DNA from: Staphylotrichum longicolle
Lineage: Eukaryota; Ascomycota; Sordariomycetes; Sordariales; Chaetomiaceae
DNA: 64,000 nt
Assembly: GCA_019096155.1 (NCBI GenBank)
Contig: JAHCVI010000002.1
Coordinates: forward strand, 4,092,001-4,156,000
Direction of reading: 5' to 3'
This document shows positions 23,067 through 34,155 of this stretch, one piece after another. A program made the translations under genes and the position numbers. The notes under the pieces were generated by a model. The model did not search any database. It had not been told where the DNA came from and worked only from the letters and a program-made list of their open reading frames with translations. Numbering within the stretch: the stretch's first letter is position 1; every line of letters begins with the position of its first letter.

Positions 23067-24180
23067 AGGCGCTCGACTTCCTCGTCTGGCGTGAGCGCTG
23101 CGAGATGAGCCAGCCAGCCAGGCTTGGCTCCCCCTCTCATCTCTCCTTTTTTTTAACGGGCTCTTTCCTTTTCGGCAATGTGTTATTTTCTCCGCAAGCA
23201 TGGCGTTTCGGGTATTTCAGAGGTGGTCTCAAAGGCGACACCGACTGTGGGAAAGTTTCAACCAACAAACAAGCAACAGCAACAATGGGTTTTATGACAT
23301 GGGAGGCAAAAAAAGAAAAGTTTTTCATTTTTCGAGGGTACTGGATGGATCAATCGAAGGGGAGACTCCTAATGGTATTGGGATTGGGGGCCTCAGAAGC
23401 AAACAATGACGGACTCGCGGGTTGGTTTGGTAACGAGCGGGGAGACACGAGGTTTCAACCACCCCTCCTCTCTCTCCCCCTCGCTTCGATCAGGGCTCGA
23501 TGGTTTCCGCGGCGGCTAGGCGTTTGTTTCTGGTGAACTACGGTTCTTGGTCTTGGCTTGTTTTGGGCTTTGTACGAATCTATATACCCCCCCACTGCGT
23601 TGATGGTTATGGAATGGCAAAAAATTCGAGTTTTTTCTGCGACGCTTATGCTTACTTTTGCGATGCTTTGGTTGTGCTGTGTGTCCTTATGTGTGTCTGT
23701 TCTTGCTGCTGTAGACGTCTTCATGGGATCAACAATGTCTGCAGCAGCTAATTCTCATTCACCCTTGTCAAGGAGCCGCCCACCTTTGTGGACGTGACAT
23801 GGGTTTTGAAGAATCATTCAACAGAGGCCGACCAAGATATTCCATCAATCAAACCTGGGTATCATTCGTTCTCTCTAACAACGCTTTGCGGCGAGCTCCT
23901 TCACACAAGAGAGTCTCACCATGCCTCTCTCTAGCGGCCCAAGTCTACCAACACGGCACTTTCTCAACGCCAATCCACCCCGGCCCCGCATATTAACCCC
24001 ATGGAGAAGAGACAAACCCCACCTTTCCCCCACCTGCAAATCTGTCACTGAACTCGCACTTTACAAAGCTGCCTGGCCCATAGTATGCTCCCCGGTAAGG
24101 ATGCACGGCCTAAATAACAACAGATGGCAAACAGGTCATTTTGCTCTTCATCCATCTGTCTCGCTCATGGACGAGCATGG
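23067..24180. other. Convergent intergenic region
   Basis: 3' flanks of the DUF3602-type gene and of Arp1. The first 250 bases are A- and T-richer than the flanking coding DNA, as expected of 3' UTR. No coding sequence is supported. Confidence 0.45.
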
Positions 24181-25541
24181 TTATGTAAACTTGGTGTGGA
24201 TGATGTCGGGGTTCTCGTGCCAGTCGTCGATGCTGACCCACATCTATCAAACAAAAAACCTCCCAAGTTAGCAAGTGTATCCAAGGCAGAGGCACCGGGG
24301 GAGGAAAAAAGAAACCGACCTTTCTAAACGTGCTCAGCCCCGCCAGGATGCTGCCGCCGATCCAGGTCGAGTACTTGCGCTCGGGCGGCGCAAAGATCTT
24401 TATCCGCATGTCCTTGACGGCGACGCGCTGCACCTCGGACAGCAGGCGGTCGCCGAAGCCCTTGGTCAGGGTGCTGCCGCCCGACAGCACAATGTTGGAG
24501 TACAGGTCCTTGCGCAGGTCGAGGTCGGTCCGGTTGATGGCGTCGACGACGATCTGGTGCACGCCGGGATACTCGAGGCCGATGATCTCCGGGTCGAAGA
24601 GGATCTCGGGCGCGCGGAAGCGCTCGGCGCCGATCTGGAAGCCGCACAAAATGTGTCAGTTACTGTGGTGTCTCTTGCTCCGGGGGTGTGTGGCCCTGGA
24701 ACAGGCGGTTCCAAGAACATACCTTGAGCTTGTTGCCGTCTGGCAGCACGTACTCGGCGATCTTGCTTTGATCCAGCTTGGCCGCCGCCCACTCCTTCTC
24801 CTCCTTGCGCGGGTCCTTGGCGACGTATGTCACGGCCTCCTTGATCAGGCGAACCACCTCCTTCTCGGCGCTGGTGTGGAAGACGTAGCCGCTCTTGCGG
24901 AGCAGCGTTTGCAGGTACTCGGTCACGTCCCGCCCGGCCACGTCGATCCTCCGGATGCTGCTGGGCACGGTGAACCCCTGGTACACGGGCACGGCATGCG
25001 ACACGCCGTCGCCCGCGTCCAAGACGACGCCTGTTGTCCGGCCGCTGGCGTACAAGGACAACACGGCTTGAATTGATGTGTAGAGGGCTGGTACGTTGAA
25101 CGTCTCGAACAGGATCTGGGCAGCTGTGTCGCGGTTGGAGCGGGGGTTGAGGGGTGGTTCGGTGAGGAGGACGGGGTGCTGGCGAGGGTCAGTGTTTCGT
25201 CTGCCTTGGCCCTGAGTTGAGGGATACGTTACCTCTTCGCTAAGCGTCTTGAGCCCCTCGTCGTACACATAGGCCCAGATCTTCTCCATGTCGTCCCAAT
25301 CCGTGACAATGCCGTGCTCCATTGGGTACCGGATCTTGAGCAGCCCGCGCAGCTCGGTTGCCGCCTTCTGCCCGATGAACACCTCGCCCTCCAACGCGCC
25401 AGCCAGCACACGCAGGTGCTTTGGCCTCCCTACCCACGACGGGAAGTGACACTTTGGGACATCCTCGCCAGCGAAACCAGCCCGTATGGTGCCGGAGCCG
25501 TTGTCCAGCACAATCGGCGCGTTGTGCAGCGTGTCCGCCAT
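24181..25541 (-). CDS. ARP1: Actin-related protein Arp1 (centractin), dynactin filament subunit
   Basis: Forms the short actin-like filament of dynactin, the activator of cytoplasmic dynein (ro-4 in N. crassa). Exons are 25541-25233, 25178-24723, 24634-24320 and 24243-24181, giving 380 residues, the normal Arp1 length. The N-terminus reads APIVLDNGSGTIRAGFAG, the first phosphate-binding loop of the actin fold. It is followed by CHFPSWVGRPKHLRV and GALEGEVFIGQKA, which separate Arp1 from actin. The second phosphate loop VVLDAGDGVSHAVPVYQG and the adenosine-side segment LSGGSTLTKGFGDRL are intact. The C-terminus is MWVSIDDWHENPDIIHTKFT. Intron 3 has a weak donor (GTCGGT). All phases agree. The protein should act in hyphal nuclear positioning and retrograde transport. 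Confidence 0.95.
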
Positions 25542-26339
25542 TATGTGCCTGGGATTTGGAGAGGGCTATTGTCTCAACATGCAGATATGGGGCTGCTATT
25601 TTTTGAATTCCGGTTGATCTCGCCGGTCAATCTCTGGGGACCAGTTGGTTTGTTGTCGAGGGACCCCTTTGCCGGACTCTGGCACCTCTGATGGCACGAA
25701 TGGGAGCTCGAGTATGCTTCGTTGATTTCGGGGCGATCTTCTTTGTTGTCTATATTGCAAGAGCAGGTTTAGAGATCAAGCGGTGTGTCTCTGGTGTGGG
25801 AAGTTTGGAGTGCGGGTTGTCTGTCGTCCCCAGGGTCTCTGCATGCAGCTGCAATCCGCGACGCGTTTCTTCAGACGAAGGGGCGCCATGCAGCTGCATC
25901 AACTGGCAGTTGGCCATGAGCCCAGTGTGGTAGTGTGGGTCTTCCAGGGACAAGAGCACGGACCACTTAGATTGAAGCTCCTCCTTATCGATAAAGTTAC
26001 GAAGTCAATAATAAACGAGGGGAGCTCCTGCCTCAACCACACTCAAACCGCTTCAGTTCTACGTAGCGTTCAGCAAATGCGAAAGTCGAATGATTATTTT
26101 GAGGTAAGAGTCACACTCGTTGAATCTTGCCCTACTTTTTCTTACATATTGCCCCGCACCTTTCCACATGGCATCCAATAAAGTGAACCTACATGTTGAA
26201 GGAGGCAGCTCTCAAACACGTACCGAAGGGGTGGGATCACTGACCCCGCGTGGCTCAGGTCAGCGATGGCTTCTATTCACGTCCTCTGAAGTCCCTCAAC
26301 TCTGGCCAGCTATCTACTCCCCTTTTACTCTTCCGCTCT
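25542..26339. other. Intergenic region between Arp1 and the O-methyltransferase
   Basis: Contains the Arp1 promoter and the 3' flank of the O-methyltransferase. No gene is supported. Confidence 0.45.
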
Positions 26340-27585
26340 TTACGCCCGCTTCAGCCGGGTTTCGAGTTGGACTGTTGCACCGATGGCGGACGGCCACACC
26401 TTGACGAGTTCGAGGCCGACAGCATCAAACATAGCCTGGAACTCGGCCATCGTCTTCTCCTTCCCGCTGATGGACATCAGGTTCAGATCCAGCCAATACA
26501 GCTCCTTCAGTTGCCCTCGCTCGGCCTTTTCAGGCACCAGCATGTCGCAAACGATGAGGCGAGAATCCGGGCCCATGGCCGAGACTGTGTTTTTGAGGAT
26601 GTCGATGCACACGGATGGGTAAAAGTCGTGGAGGAGGCGCCGCATGAAGTAGACGTGCGCATCTTTGGTCGATGTTAGCTTCCCCAACACCAGCGAGGCG
26701 ACAACGGGGGCACTCACTCTTTACTGGCTGCGGCGTGAAGATGTCATACGCCATGGGCTCAATGTTTGGAATGTCCTCGGGCTTCAGAGTGTCGAGGACG
26801 ATGGGCAGATCCTGCAGAACCAACTTGCCGCCATAGGCTCCGGGGATTTCCTCCTGGAGCTTCAGCAGAGCCTGGCCACGACCACCAGCGACATCGACGA
26901 AGAATGGACGCTCCGGTTCCTGTTCCACCTGTTCCTTGAGTGTTTCCCATGGGAACATGCCCGAGATGGGCATGTTCTTCTCGATGATCTGGAGGCATAC
27001 GTTCCAGATATTGCGCTGTTCGGGATCCTCATCGATGGCCTCATAGTAGGTCTTGCCTTCCTTGCCGACACTGAAGCAAAAGGGCGACTTCTTCAGGTCG
27101 TACAGCTCCTCGGGCTGGTGCGTCTTGAAGTATTCGGGCAGAGTCATGCACATCTTGTTGAAGTCCATGCAAAGAACGAAGAAAGGGCCTTGGGCGTGAA
27201 GCTGGAACGCTTGCGAGAGGGCGTTGTGCGCATACGTATCCGGGGCCGTTTCGACAAAGAAGCCGGCAACTACGGCGACACGCATCAAACGCTGGATTGC
27301 CGATACGTCCATGTTCATCTCCGCCGCAAGTTTCTCGGCCGTTATCGTGCCCTCGTCGGGGACTTTCTTGATGGCGCCGGTCATGATCAAGGTGTACATG
27401 GCACCCGACGTCGACATGGCCTCTTGCAGCTTCTCGATGACATCGAACGGCGTCTCGAGCTCCTCGCGCACCTTATCCACACGCGCGAGTAGCGCCAGAT
27501 GCTCGGCATGCGAGGCCTTCGGGTGGCTCTTCAGAGCCTCGACGAGCTCCTCGGCGGCTCTGAGCGCTGCGGTGGTGTCCTCCAT
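26340..27585 (-). CDS. SAM-dependent O-methyltransferase (plant/fungal family 2 type)
   Basis: Two exons (27585-26718 and 26662-26340) give 396 residues. The N-terminal third is helical with a winged-helix dimerisation region (about residues 70-120, GAIKKVPDEGTITAEKLAAE). The SAM-binding fold follows: motif I is FFVDVAGGRGQALLKL, followed by KLVLQDLPIVLD, then VYFMRRLLHDFYPSVC, then LIVCDMLVPE. A final block, FQAMFDAVGLELVKVW, is typical of the family. The His in LLHD matches the position of the family's catalytic base. Relatives methylate phenolic hydroxyls of polyketides and flavonoids, but no polyketide or peptide synthase is in the window, so the substrate is unknown. It is divergent from a second, unrelated methyltransferase 1.37 kb away and may share control with it. 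Confidence 0.87.
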
Positions 27586-28959
27586 GGTTCGATGTGTTTT
27601 AGGGGTATCTGAGGGAAGATGGCAGAGAGAAGGTGTCGTCCTTGAGTCCTCGACAGTGGATTGAGGGGTAGGGAGCGGAGACGGGCTTCAAATGGTAAAG
27701 GGCCCAGCTAGGGCGACCAGGGCCCTGCCTCAATCCCATCGCGTTATCGCGAACCTGCATTCATCTGGTGGCCGACCATACGCTCGTTGAGGTGCCGGCC
27801 AAGGCGGCCAAGCGATCAACAGCCCGCGGGGGCACCGAGTTTCCGGCATCTCATGAGACAAGACGGCAAAACGTGGCCTGGTTGGCTGCAATCAAGGGCG
27901 TCCGTGTCATTCCCGGGACACCATGGCTGCTGTCCTGACTCCTGGGTCCATCCCTCGTGGGGAGAGCAATGGGACTTTCTTCAACCACCTTCGAGCCAGC
28001 ATGCTGGATAACCCCGCAGGGCAGCTGGTTCTTGGGCGGGGCCATGCCACTTGATCCGGTTCGGTTAGACAAGCATGGAACAGAACCATTGGAGCCGGAT
28101 GGCAGCCGTCTGGTGGGCATCCCTAGCGCATGTACCTCGACGAAGTAGCGCACAAATTCGACAAAATTCCCAGCACCATCCCCAACCCGGCTCTCAGCTC
28201 CGCCGGCCCCGGTTGAAGCCCGGGCGCCTCGAGGAGGAGAAACACACACAGCGAGCAAAAGCGCGTATGGATGCCAAATGAAACTGTGGCAAAAGAAACC
28301 AGTGTCAGACGCTCGAAGTGATCGGTCCCCTATGATGCGACCCCTGAGGATGCAACCACACCAACCACCACTTGGAATCGGCTTTTCGGACCCCCGCACT
28401 CCGCAAGGCGCCCGCATCCGCCCATCTGGTGGCGCCAGCCTTGAAGACAGATGGTGGCTGACGCCGCTGACAGAAGAAGGCTGTCTTGTGCACATCGACA
28501 CCACACAGTCTTGTTCATTTCTCTCGGTTTGCGCGATGGACCACCAGCCCAAGCTTTTGACCGGCGGCAGAACGTGGGCAAACTGGCGACCAAATACCGC
28601 CTTGCTACATGTGAAGGACTGTCTTCTGCGCGATTGGCTGAGCTAGATGAGGAGTACCAGGAAGGTCACCGCTTTGTCCCCCATTTGCCTCGGTGGATCA
28701 TGATCCCCAGAACCGCCCCACGACGGAACGACGGAACGGGAGGAGCCTAGTACCAATGGAGCACCACACCACTTTCTCGCCCAGTCAGTGCCATGCCAAG
28801 CGCGGGAGATCCATTGTCTCTTCCCCGTCGTTCGACACCTGCCAACCCTCCACAATTCGACATCCTTTCCTGCTTCAAGCAACCAAAGTCTCCACCGTTC
28901 CTTTTTGCTCCACGGATTGCTGTGCGGATCGGTCTCGGACCAGCTGGAGCACCATCACC
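27586..28959. promoter_or_regulatory. Bidirectional promoter region between two methyltransferase genes
   Basis: The two methyltransferase genes read away from each other across these 1.37 kb. No gene is supported inside; the open frames on both strands are shadows of each other. I could not pick out a specific regulator site with confidence. Confidence 0.4.
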
Positions 28960-30904
28960 ATGGAGCAGCAGCAATCACCAGAACCAGAAAATATTATCCA
29001 GCCGGACGAGGTGAGCGCACGCGACTCGTCGACGATCGAACTCGTCGGTCGTTTCTTCATATGCGGTGCGGTGGACTGACCGAGGACGGTAGCGTTGGGA
29101 CAATGCCAGTTTCGATGACGAGGTGGGTGTTTCCGTTTGAGATGTTTGGATCGCCCGTCAACTAAAATGTGGCTTGGGACACAGGCCGCCGAGGTGGCCA
29201 GCTCTGGCACTTCGTTGACGTCGATAACGTCGTCGGTGCTGCGCGGCAAGGTCGAGGATGGGCGGGTGTACGCCGTCTACGGCAAGGAAGGTATGGTTTC
29301 TCAGGGGCTGGCTTCAAAGAGGGCTGTTTGAAGTGGCTAACGCGAACCAGAGTATGGGATGCCGATGGATGATGTGGAGCTGGACAGGATCGGTCAGTAT
29401 CTTTGGCATTCTATCCCACTTACACCGGCTCGAAGCGTGTTATCAAGGATGCCTCCACCTGCCCTTGACCCCAATCGCCAGGGAAAAACGACAGCAGGGA
29501 GAGGACCTGATGGCTGATGTGAAGGATAGACATGTGCCATGCAAAGTACTATGCTCTTCTCGAGAAGAGGCGCTTCCTTTCTCCCATCGGGGACAGCCCA
29601 CAGAAAATCCTAGATCTGGGATGCGGAACAGGTAGCTTTCTCGCACTGGCCTGCGCGACCATACCCGACACCACGGTACATATCTGACACGTGTCTCAGG
29701 CATATGGTCGATCGACGTTGCTGATATGTTTCCTTCTGCCAACGTACGACCCTTCATCCCCCGAGCCTCAAGTTCTGCCGTCTAACCTGGTGTTAGGTGC
29801 TGGGCGTCGATATCGCGCCGACACAACCAGACTGGTGCGTACGCCAGCATGGAGATGCTTGCTATACTCGGCAGCTGACGAGCGCAGGGTCCCGCCAAAC
29901 TGCATCTTTGAGCTCGACGACATTGAACAAGACTGGGCCTGGAAGGAGAACTCGTTCGACCTGATCTTTGCACGCGACCTCATCCTTGCCGTGCGAGACT
30001 GGCCGCGGCTAATAGACCAGGCGTACAGGTAAGATAATTTGTTTACAAAAGCCGTGGTGCGTCCCTCCCAAACTGACCGCACAGACACCTCAAACCCGGC
30101 GGCTGGGTTGAATTCCACTGCGTCACGGGCATCATCCAATGCGACGACAACACGCTTCCCGACGACAGCCCGATGCGCAAGTTCTCGGACGCGCTGGCGG
30201 AGAGCACCAGGATCTTTGGCACGCCCATCGACGACCCGCTGCGGTGGAAGGGCTGGTTCCAGGACCGCGGCCTGGAGGACGTCTCGGAGGAGATCTTCAA
30301 GATGCCGTGCAACCCGTGGCCCAAGGACCAGCGGCTCAAGCTGATCGGCGCCTTCGAGATGGAGAACCTGCTGTACGGGCTGAGCGGCATGGTGACGCGG
30401 CTGTTTGTCAAGGCGCTCAAGTGGACCCCGGAGCAGGTGCAGGTGTTTTTGGTGGATGTGCGCAAGGAGATCAAGAACCGGAACGTGCACTGTTACTGGC
30501 CGTAGTAAGTACATGCTGCTGTTGGGTTTCGAATGGGGCTGGGGGTGGGTTTGCTAACATGATGCAGCTATGTTGTTCGCGGGCGGAAACCGGGCTCGTC
30601 GAGCGGTGAGCAGTCGGTGCCGCAACCACCGGAGCAAGCGGCGGGTCACCGGCAGCATGAACGGTGTCGGCATGATTTAGGGAGTTTGGGGGTCTGGGAG
30701 TTGGAGTTGGGGGCGGGCCAGGTCCGGAATGTGTTTGACGATGCAGTGATGCTGGTTTACGACGAGAGCACTCATGGTTTTCAGCAGATAATCCTTTTTA
30801 GCAGCAGCAACCTAGATTCAGCAAGAGTCGATTTAGCGCCAGCGGTCGCAAGTTCGGCAACAGTCATCTCAGCGAGCACCGATGATTTAGCAAAAGAGCG
30901 TTAA
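28960..30904 (+). CDS. LaeA/TAM-like class I SAM methyltransferase with an unusual C-terminal tail
   Basis: Ten exons: 28960-29010, 29093-29122, 29185-29290, 29351-29392, 29530-29631, 29700-29743, 29797-29834, 29888-30028, 30085-30504 and 30568-30904. They give 436 residues with matching phases. The start lies in ATCACCATGG. The SAM pocket is clear: KILDLGCGTGIWSIDVADMFP (motif I), VLGVDIAPTQPDWVPPNC, the acidic FELDDIEQDWAW, FDLIFARDLI, and HLKPGGWVEF. This is the fungal family that includes LaeA-like regulators and many cluster methyltransferases. The conserved part ends about YYVVRGRKPG. The frame then continues about 105 residues (Gln, Ser and Ala rich) with no family resemblance, so an unrecognised last intron or a lost stop is possible. 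Substrate unknown. Confidence 0.82.
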
Positions 30905-31257
30905 TCTGGCATACAGTTGGACAACCAACAAGTATCACATCATGCCAACCAAGACCTTCGTTTCTTTTCCAGCTTTGAACTTGCTCCATGTCTGATCAGC
31001 GCAATGCAACGCCATGGATTTCTCTATGACCGGCCTGTCTGTATGTATATATACCAGAACCACAACAGAAAAAAAGATCATCTAACCCAGTCAGACCAGC
31101 CAGAAAAAGGGGCCCTGTCCTATGCTAATCCAACTCCCCCCAAGTCTCCCCAAACGCCAACAAAGCAAATGCTAGTGTGTGTTGTGTTGTGTGTGTGTGT
31201 GTGTTGTTCCCGTCAGGGGTATTATCGCAACCTCCCCATAACCCAACCAAGCCCCCT
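30905..31257. other. Convergent intergenic region with a GT-rich microsatellite
   Basis: 3' flanks of the methyltransferase and the small mitochondrial-type gene. It includes the GT-rich repeat listed separately. No gene seen. Confidence 0.45.
31175..31206 (+). repeat. (GT)n microsatellite
   Basis: An imperfect GTGTGTGTTGTGTTGTGTGTGT run in the 3' flank of two convergent genes. Confidence 0.85.
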
Positions 31258-31669
31258 TTAAATCTTCCCATCAAACACGACTGAGCCGACGTACGGCCAC
31301 CCGAGCAGCGCGAAGCCAAGCGGGAAGTACCTGTTTATCCCGAAACCACGAGTCAGCAAACCAACATTCTCTCAAAGTCACCACCGCTCATCAAGGAACA
31401 AGAAGAGCTGAGATGGTCGTAGAGAAGAGGAGGGGGGAAACGTACACGGCAGCCTGCTTGGTAGACCTCTTGACCAGCTTGCCCCAGTCGGCGGGCGCCG
31501 GGTGGCTGGTCACGGGCAGGCGCTGGAAGGGGTGCGGCTCGAAGGAGCGGGCGAAGGAGCGCAGGTTGTGCATGATGGAGAAGTTTTGCTGCTGGGCGCT
31601 GCGGCGGAGCAGGAGCTGGCGCGAGGCCTGCTGGAGGGCGGGGCGGGCGGCGGTGGTGAAGGCGGACAT
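31258..31669 (-). CDS. Small single-pass mitochondrial-type membrane protein, family not identified
   Basis: Two exons (31669-31446 and 31330-31258) give 98 residues. The N-terminus MSAFTTAARPALQQASRQLLLRR has no acidic residue and is rich in Arg, Ala and Ser with an amphipathic spacing, like a mitochondrial presequence. The middle contains SFARSFEPHPFQRLPVTSH and a basic patch (WGKLVKRSTKQ). The C-terminus is one hydrophobic segment, YFPLGFALLGWPYVGSVVF, ending DGKI. The intron (31331-31445) splits it from the rest in matching phase. The leader upstream of the ATG is A-rich on the coding strand. The shape is that of small inner-membrane accessory subunits of respiratory complexes, but I do not recognise the family and this role is inference only. 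Confidence 0.68.
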
Positions 31670-32946
31670 GTTGTCTTTTTTTTGTTTTGTGGTTGTTTTT
31701 AGGGAGGGGTGTTTGTTGTTTGTTGTTGAGTTGAGTTGAGTTTATGTGTGTATTATCAATCGAGTCGAGAGTCGGCTCTGAGGGAAGAGAGTTGAGGATT
31801 GGACCGGTGATGGTACAGAGAGGAAAGATGGATTGGAGATGTAGGCTTTTGTCGCCTTGGTCAGATGGTTACTGATGCTGATGCTGATGATGACACAAAA
31901 CAAAAAACCACACCACCACCACCGGGCACATCATCTTATATGACATTTCTCCCCCAGAAACCCACAACCGAGATATCCCGCCCCGGAGATCCCAAACCAT
32001 CTAATCGAGCCATTTGCAAAAAACACCCAGACCCGGCCCGGTCCAACCTCGTGCCCCCGAGTTTGCTCCCCGGCTTCCCCCCAATCTTCGCGTCGCAACC
32101 CGGGGGCCGGAAGGAAAAGCGAGGCAAACGAGAGAGAGAGATCATGCCAACATGACACCAAAAGCAGCCCATCCAGCAACGACTCACGAGGCGCGGGCCA
32201 ATCAGCGGGCGGGGTGCCTGGCGGGACTCGTCCGACGTGCGCGCGGGTGCGGTGCGGAAGTGGCACGATTTTCGGATGAACTGGGCGCCCCCCAAAGGGA
32301 GGAGCGGGGCCCTTGGGCGGCTGGGCGGCCGGGTGCGGTGCGTTTTGCAGGGCGGGCGGTTTGGTGGGCTGATGGGCCAGGCTCGGGACCAGGCTTTTGG
32401 GCTGATGTGGGGCCTTGGCATATGAGATCGGGGCTGTCCGGGGTGGTCTGGGATCTGGATTTGGGAGCGGGGTGATTGGTTGGGTTTGGGGGGGAGGGAG
32501 GGTCTGGACTTGTCGATGAGCGATAAGCTCGGGGAGTTTGGTGCAATGCGGATTTGGGTTTTTTTGCCATGCTGCCATGATCTACCTACTGGGCTGGCTC
32601 AGGCTGGAACTGGTTGGATGCTGCTGCGACATGGCCTCCGGGCTGGCCCGATCGATCTCTGTCGGGCAGATGCAGGCGGCGGGTTGCGATGATGACGCCA
32701 TTTGGATTGCCGTGCTGGATTGGATGGGTACCGTGTGCTTTTCCAAGATGGCGGGCTGAGGCTTCGGAGCCACACAGGGGCTTGGAGGCGGCTTGCATTG
32801 TTGTCAACCCCTGAAATGCATTGTCAGGGGTTCTCTGCACATGTGCCGTCAAATCCCTCCTCACGATTGTCAACAGGAACAACAACCACAGTAACAACCA
32901 GACCGCAACACGGGTATCACGATTCTATTCAAGCTTCCCTCCCGCT
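31670..32946. other. Intergenic region, no gene supported
   Basis: Contains the promoter of the small mitochondrial-type gene and the 3' flank of homoserine kinase. Segment 32170-32480 is strongly GC-rich, and overlapping frames on both strands there match nothing. Confidence 0.45.
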
Positions 32947-34155
32947 CTACGCCCGCACCACCGTCGTCCCCTCGGCCGGCTCCAGCACCTTCCAGTTGCA
33001 CACGATGTTGTTATCCTTGAACCGCACAATGATACGATCGGCGATCTCGGCAAAGTTGCTGGTCGCCAGCGCGAGGATGGTCGGCCCGGCCCCGGACAGG
33101 CACACGCCCAGCAGACCTGGCTGCGTCCCGGGGGTCATGGACTCGACGATCTCGGTCAGCCCGGGGATCAGCGTCTGGCGGTACGGCTGGTGCAGCTTGT
33201 CCTGCATCGCCAGGTAGATGAGCTCCGGGTCCGGCGGCGACTGGCCGAGCGCGACTGGGAGGAGCGCAATTCTTTGGAGGTTAAAGGTCTGCCATGGTCA
33301 GTTTCTGCTGTTCTCACCAGCAGGGTACAGGTAAGAGATCAGGTACATACCACGTCTGGCCGGGGATACTGCGCCGGCAGCACCTCGCGCGCCTTGGCTG
33401 TGGGGACCTCAAACTCGGGGATGATGGCGACCGCCTTGATCTCGGGCGCCCAGGGGAACTTGATGTGGTGGCCGATGCCGTGCGGCGGCGATGGCGGCTT
33501 GGAGCCCGTGTCGACGCCTCCGGCCGGGGCGGGCAGCACCTCGCTCAGGGGGATCTCCACGCGGGCCACATCCTCGGGCGTCAGCGGCTTGAGGTAGGTG
33601 CCCACGAAGCCGCCAAAGAGCGCGGCGCCGACATTGTCCGGGTGGCGCTCTGCATGCCCTGGTCAGCTCCGGTGCCTTTTTGTGAGACTGTACTGTAAGA
33701 GACTAAAAACTGAAGTCTATCTCACCGATCATCAGGCAAAAGTCAAACAAGCGCTCGGGCGTGAGGTGATGCAGGCCGCCGCACTCCTTGCCGAGCATGA
33801 CGCCGGCGACGACGGCGGCACCCGACGAGCCGAGCCCGCGGCCCAGCGGGATGGGGTTCTTGATGTGCACGTGGGTCTCGCAGGGGAAGCTGCGCTGGTC
33901 GTGGCAGCGGAGCACGTACAGGGCGACGCGCGTGAGCAGGTTGACCTGCGGGTCGAGGCTGATCTCGCCGCCGTCCTCGCCCTCGCCCTCGTACGTGACG
34001 CGGCAGTTGAGCGGGTGCTCCGACTGCGTCTTGCTCCGGTCGATGGTGACGTGCAGCTCCAGGTACATGGACAGCGCCAGCCCGATGACGTCGAAGCCCG
34101 GCCCGATGTTGGCGCTGGAGCAGGGCGTCTTGATGATGAAGGACTCGGTCGCCAT
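32947..34155 (-). CDS. THR1: Homoserine kinase (threonine biosynthesis)
   Basis: GHMP-family kinase that phosphorylates L-homoserine with ATP, feeding threonine synthase. Exons are 34155-33726, 33649-33351 and 33288-32947, giving 356 residues, the usual fungal length. The N-terminus FIIKTPCSSANIGPGFDVIGLAL is the family's first motif. The ATP-binding GHMP motif is PLGRGLGSSGAAVVAG, and the third motif is GVCLSGAGPTILALA near the C-terminus. RHPDNVGAALFGGFVG is also typical. An insertion with PAGGVDTGSKPPSPPHG (about residues 180-200) looks like a loop. The leader just upstream of the ATG is extremely A-rich on the coding strand (34180-34220), a common yeast-like feature of efficient translation. 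Confidence 0.96.

Noticed and set aside
22055..23536. 493-codon plus-strand frame covering the DUF3602-type gene
   Set aside because: It is a shadow frame. Over 22602-23066 it reads the true gene out of phase and gives an Arg/Pro-rich string typical of frame-shifted GC-rich DNA.
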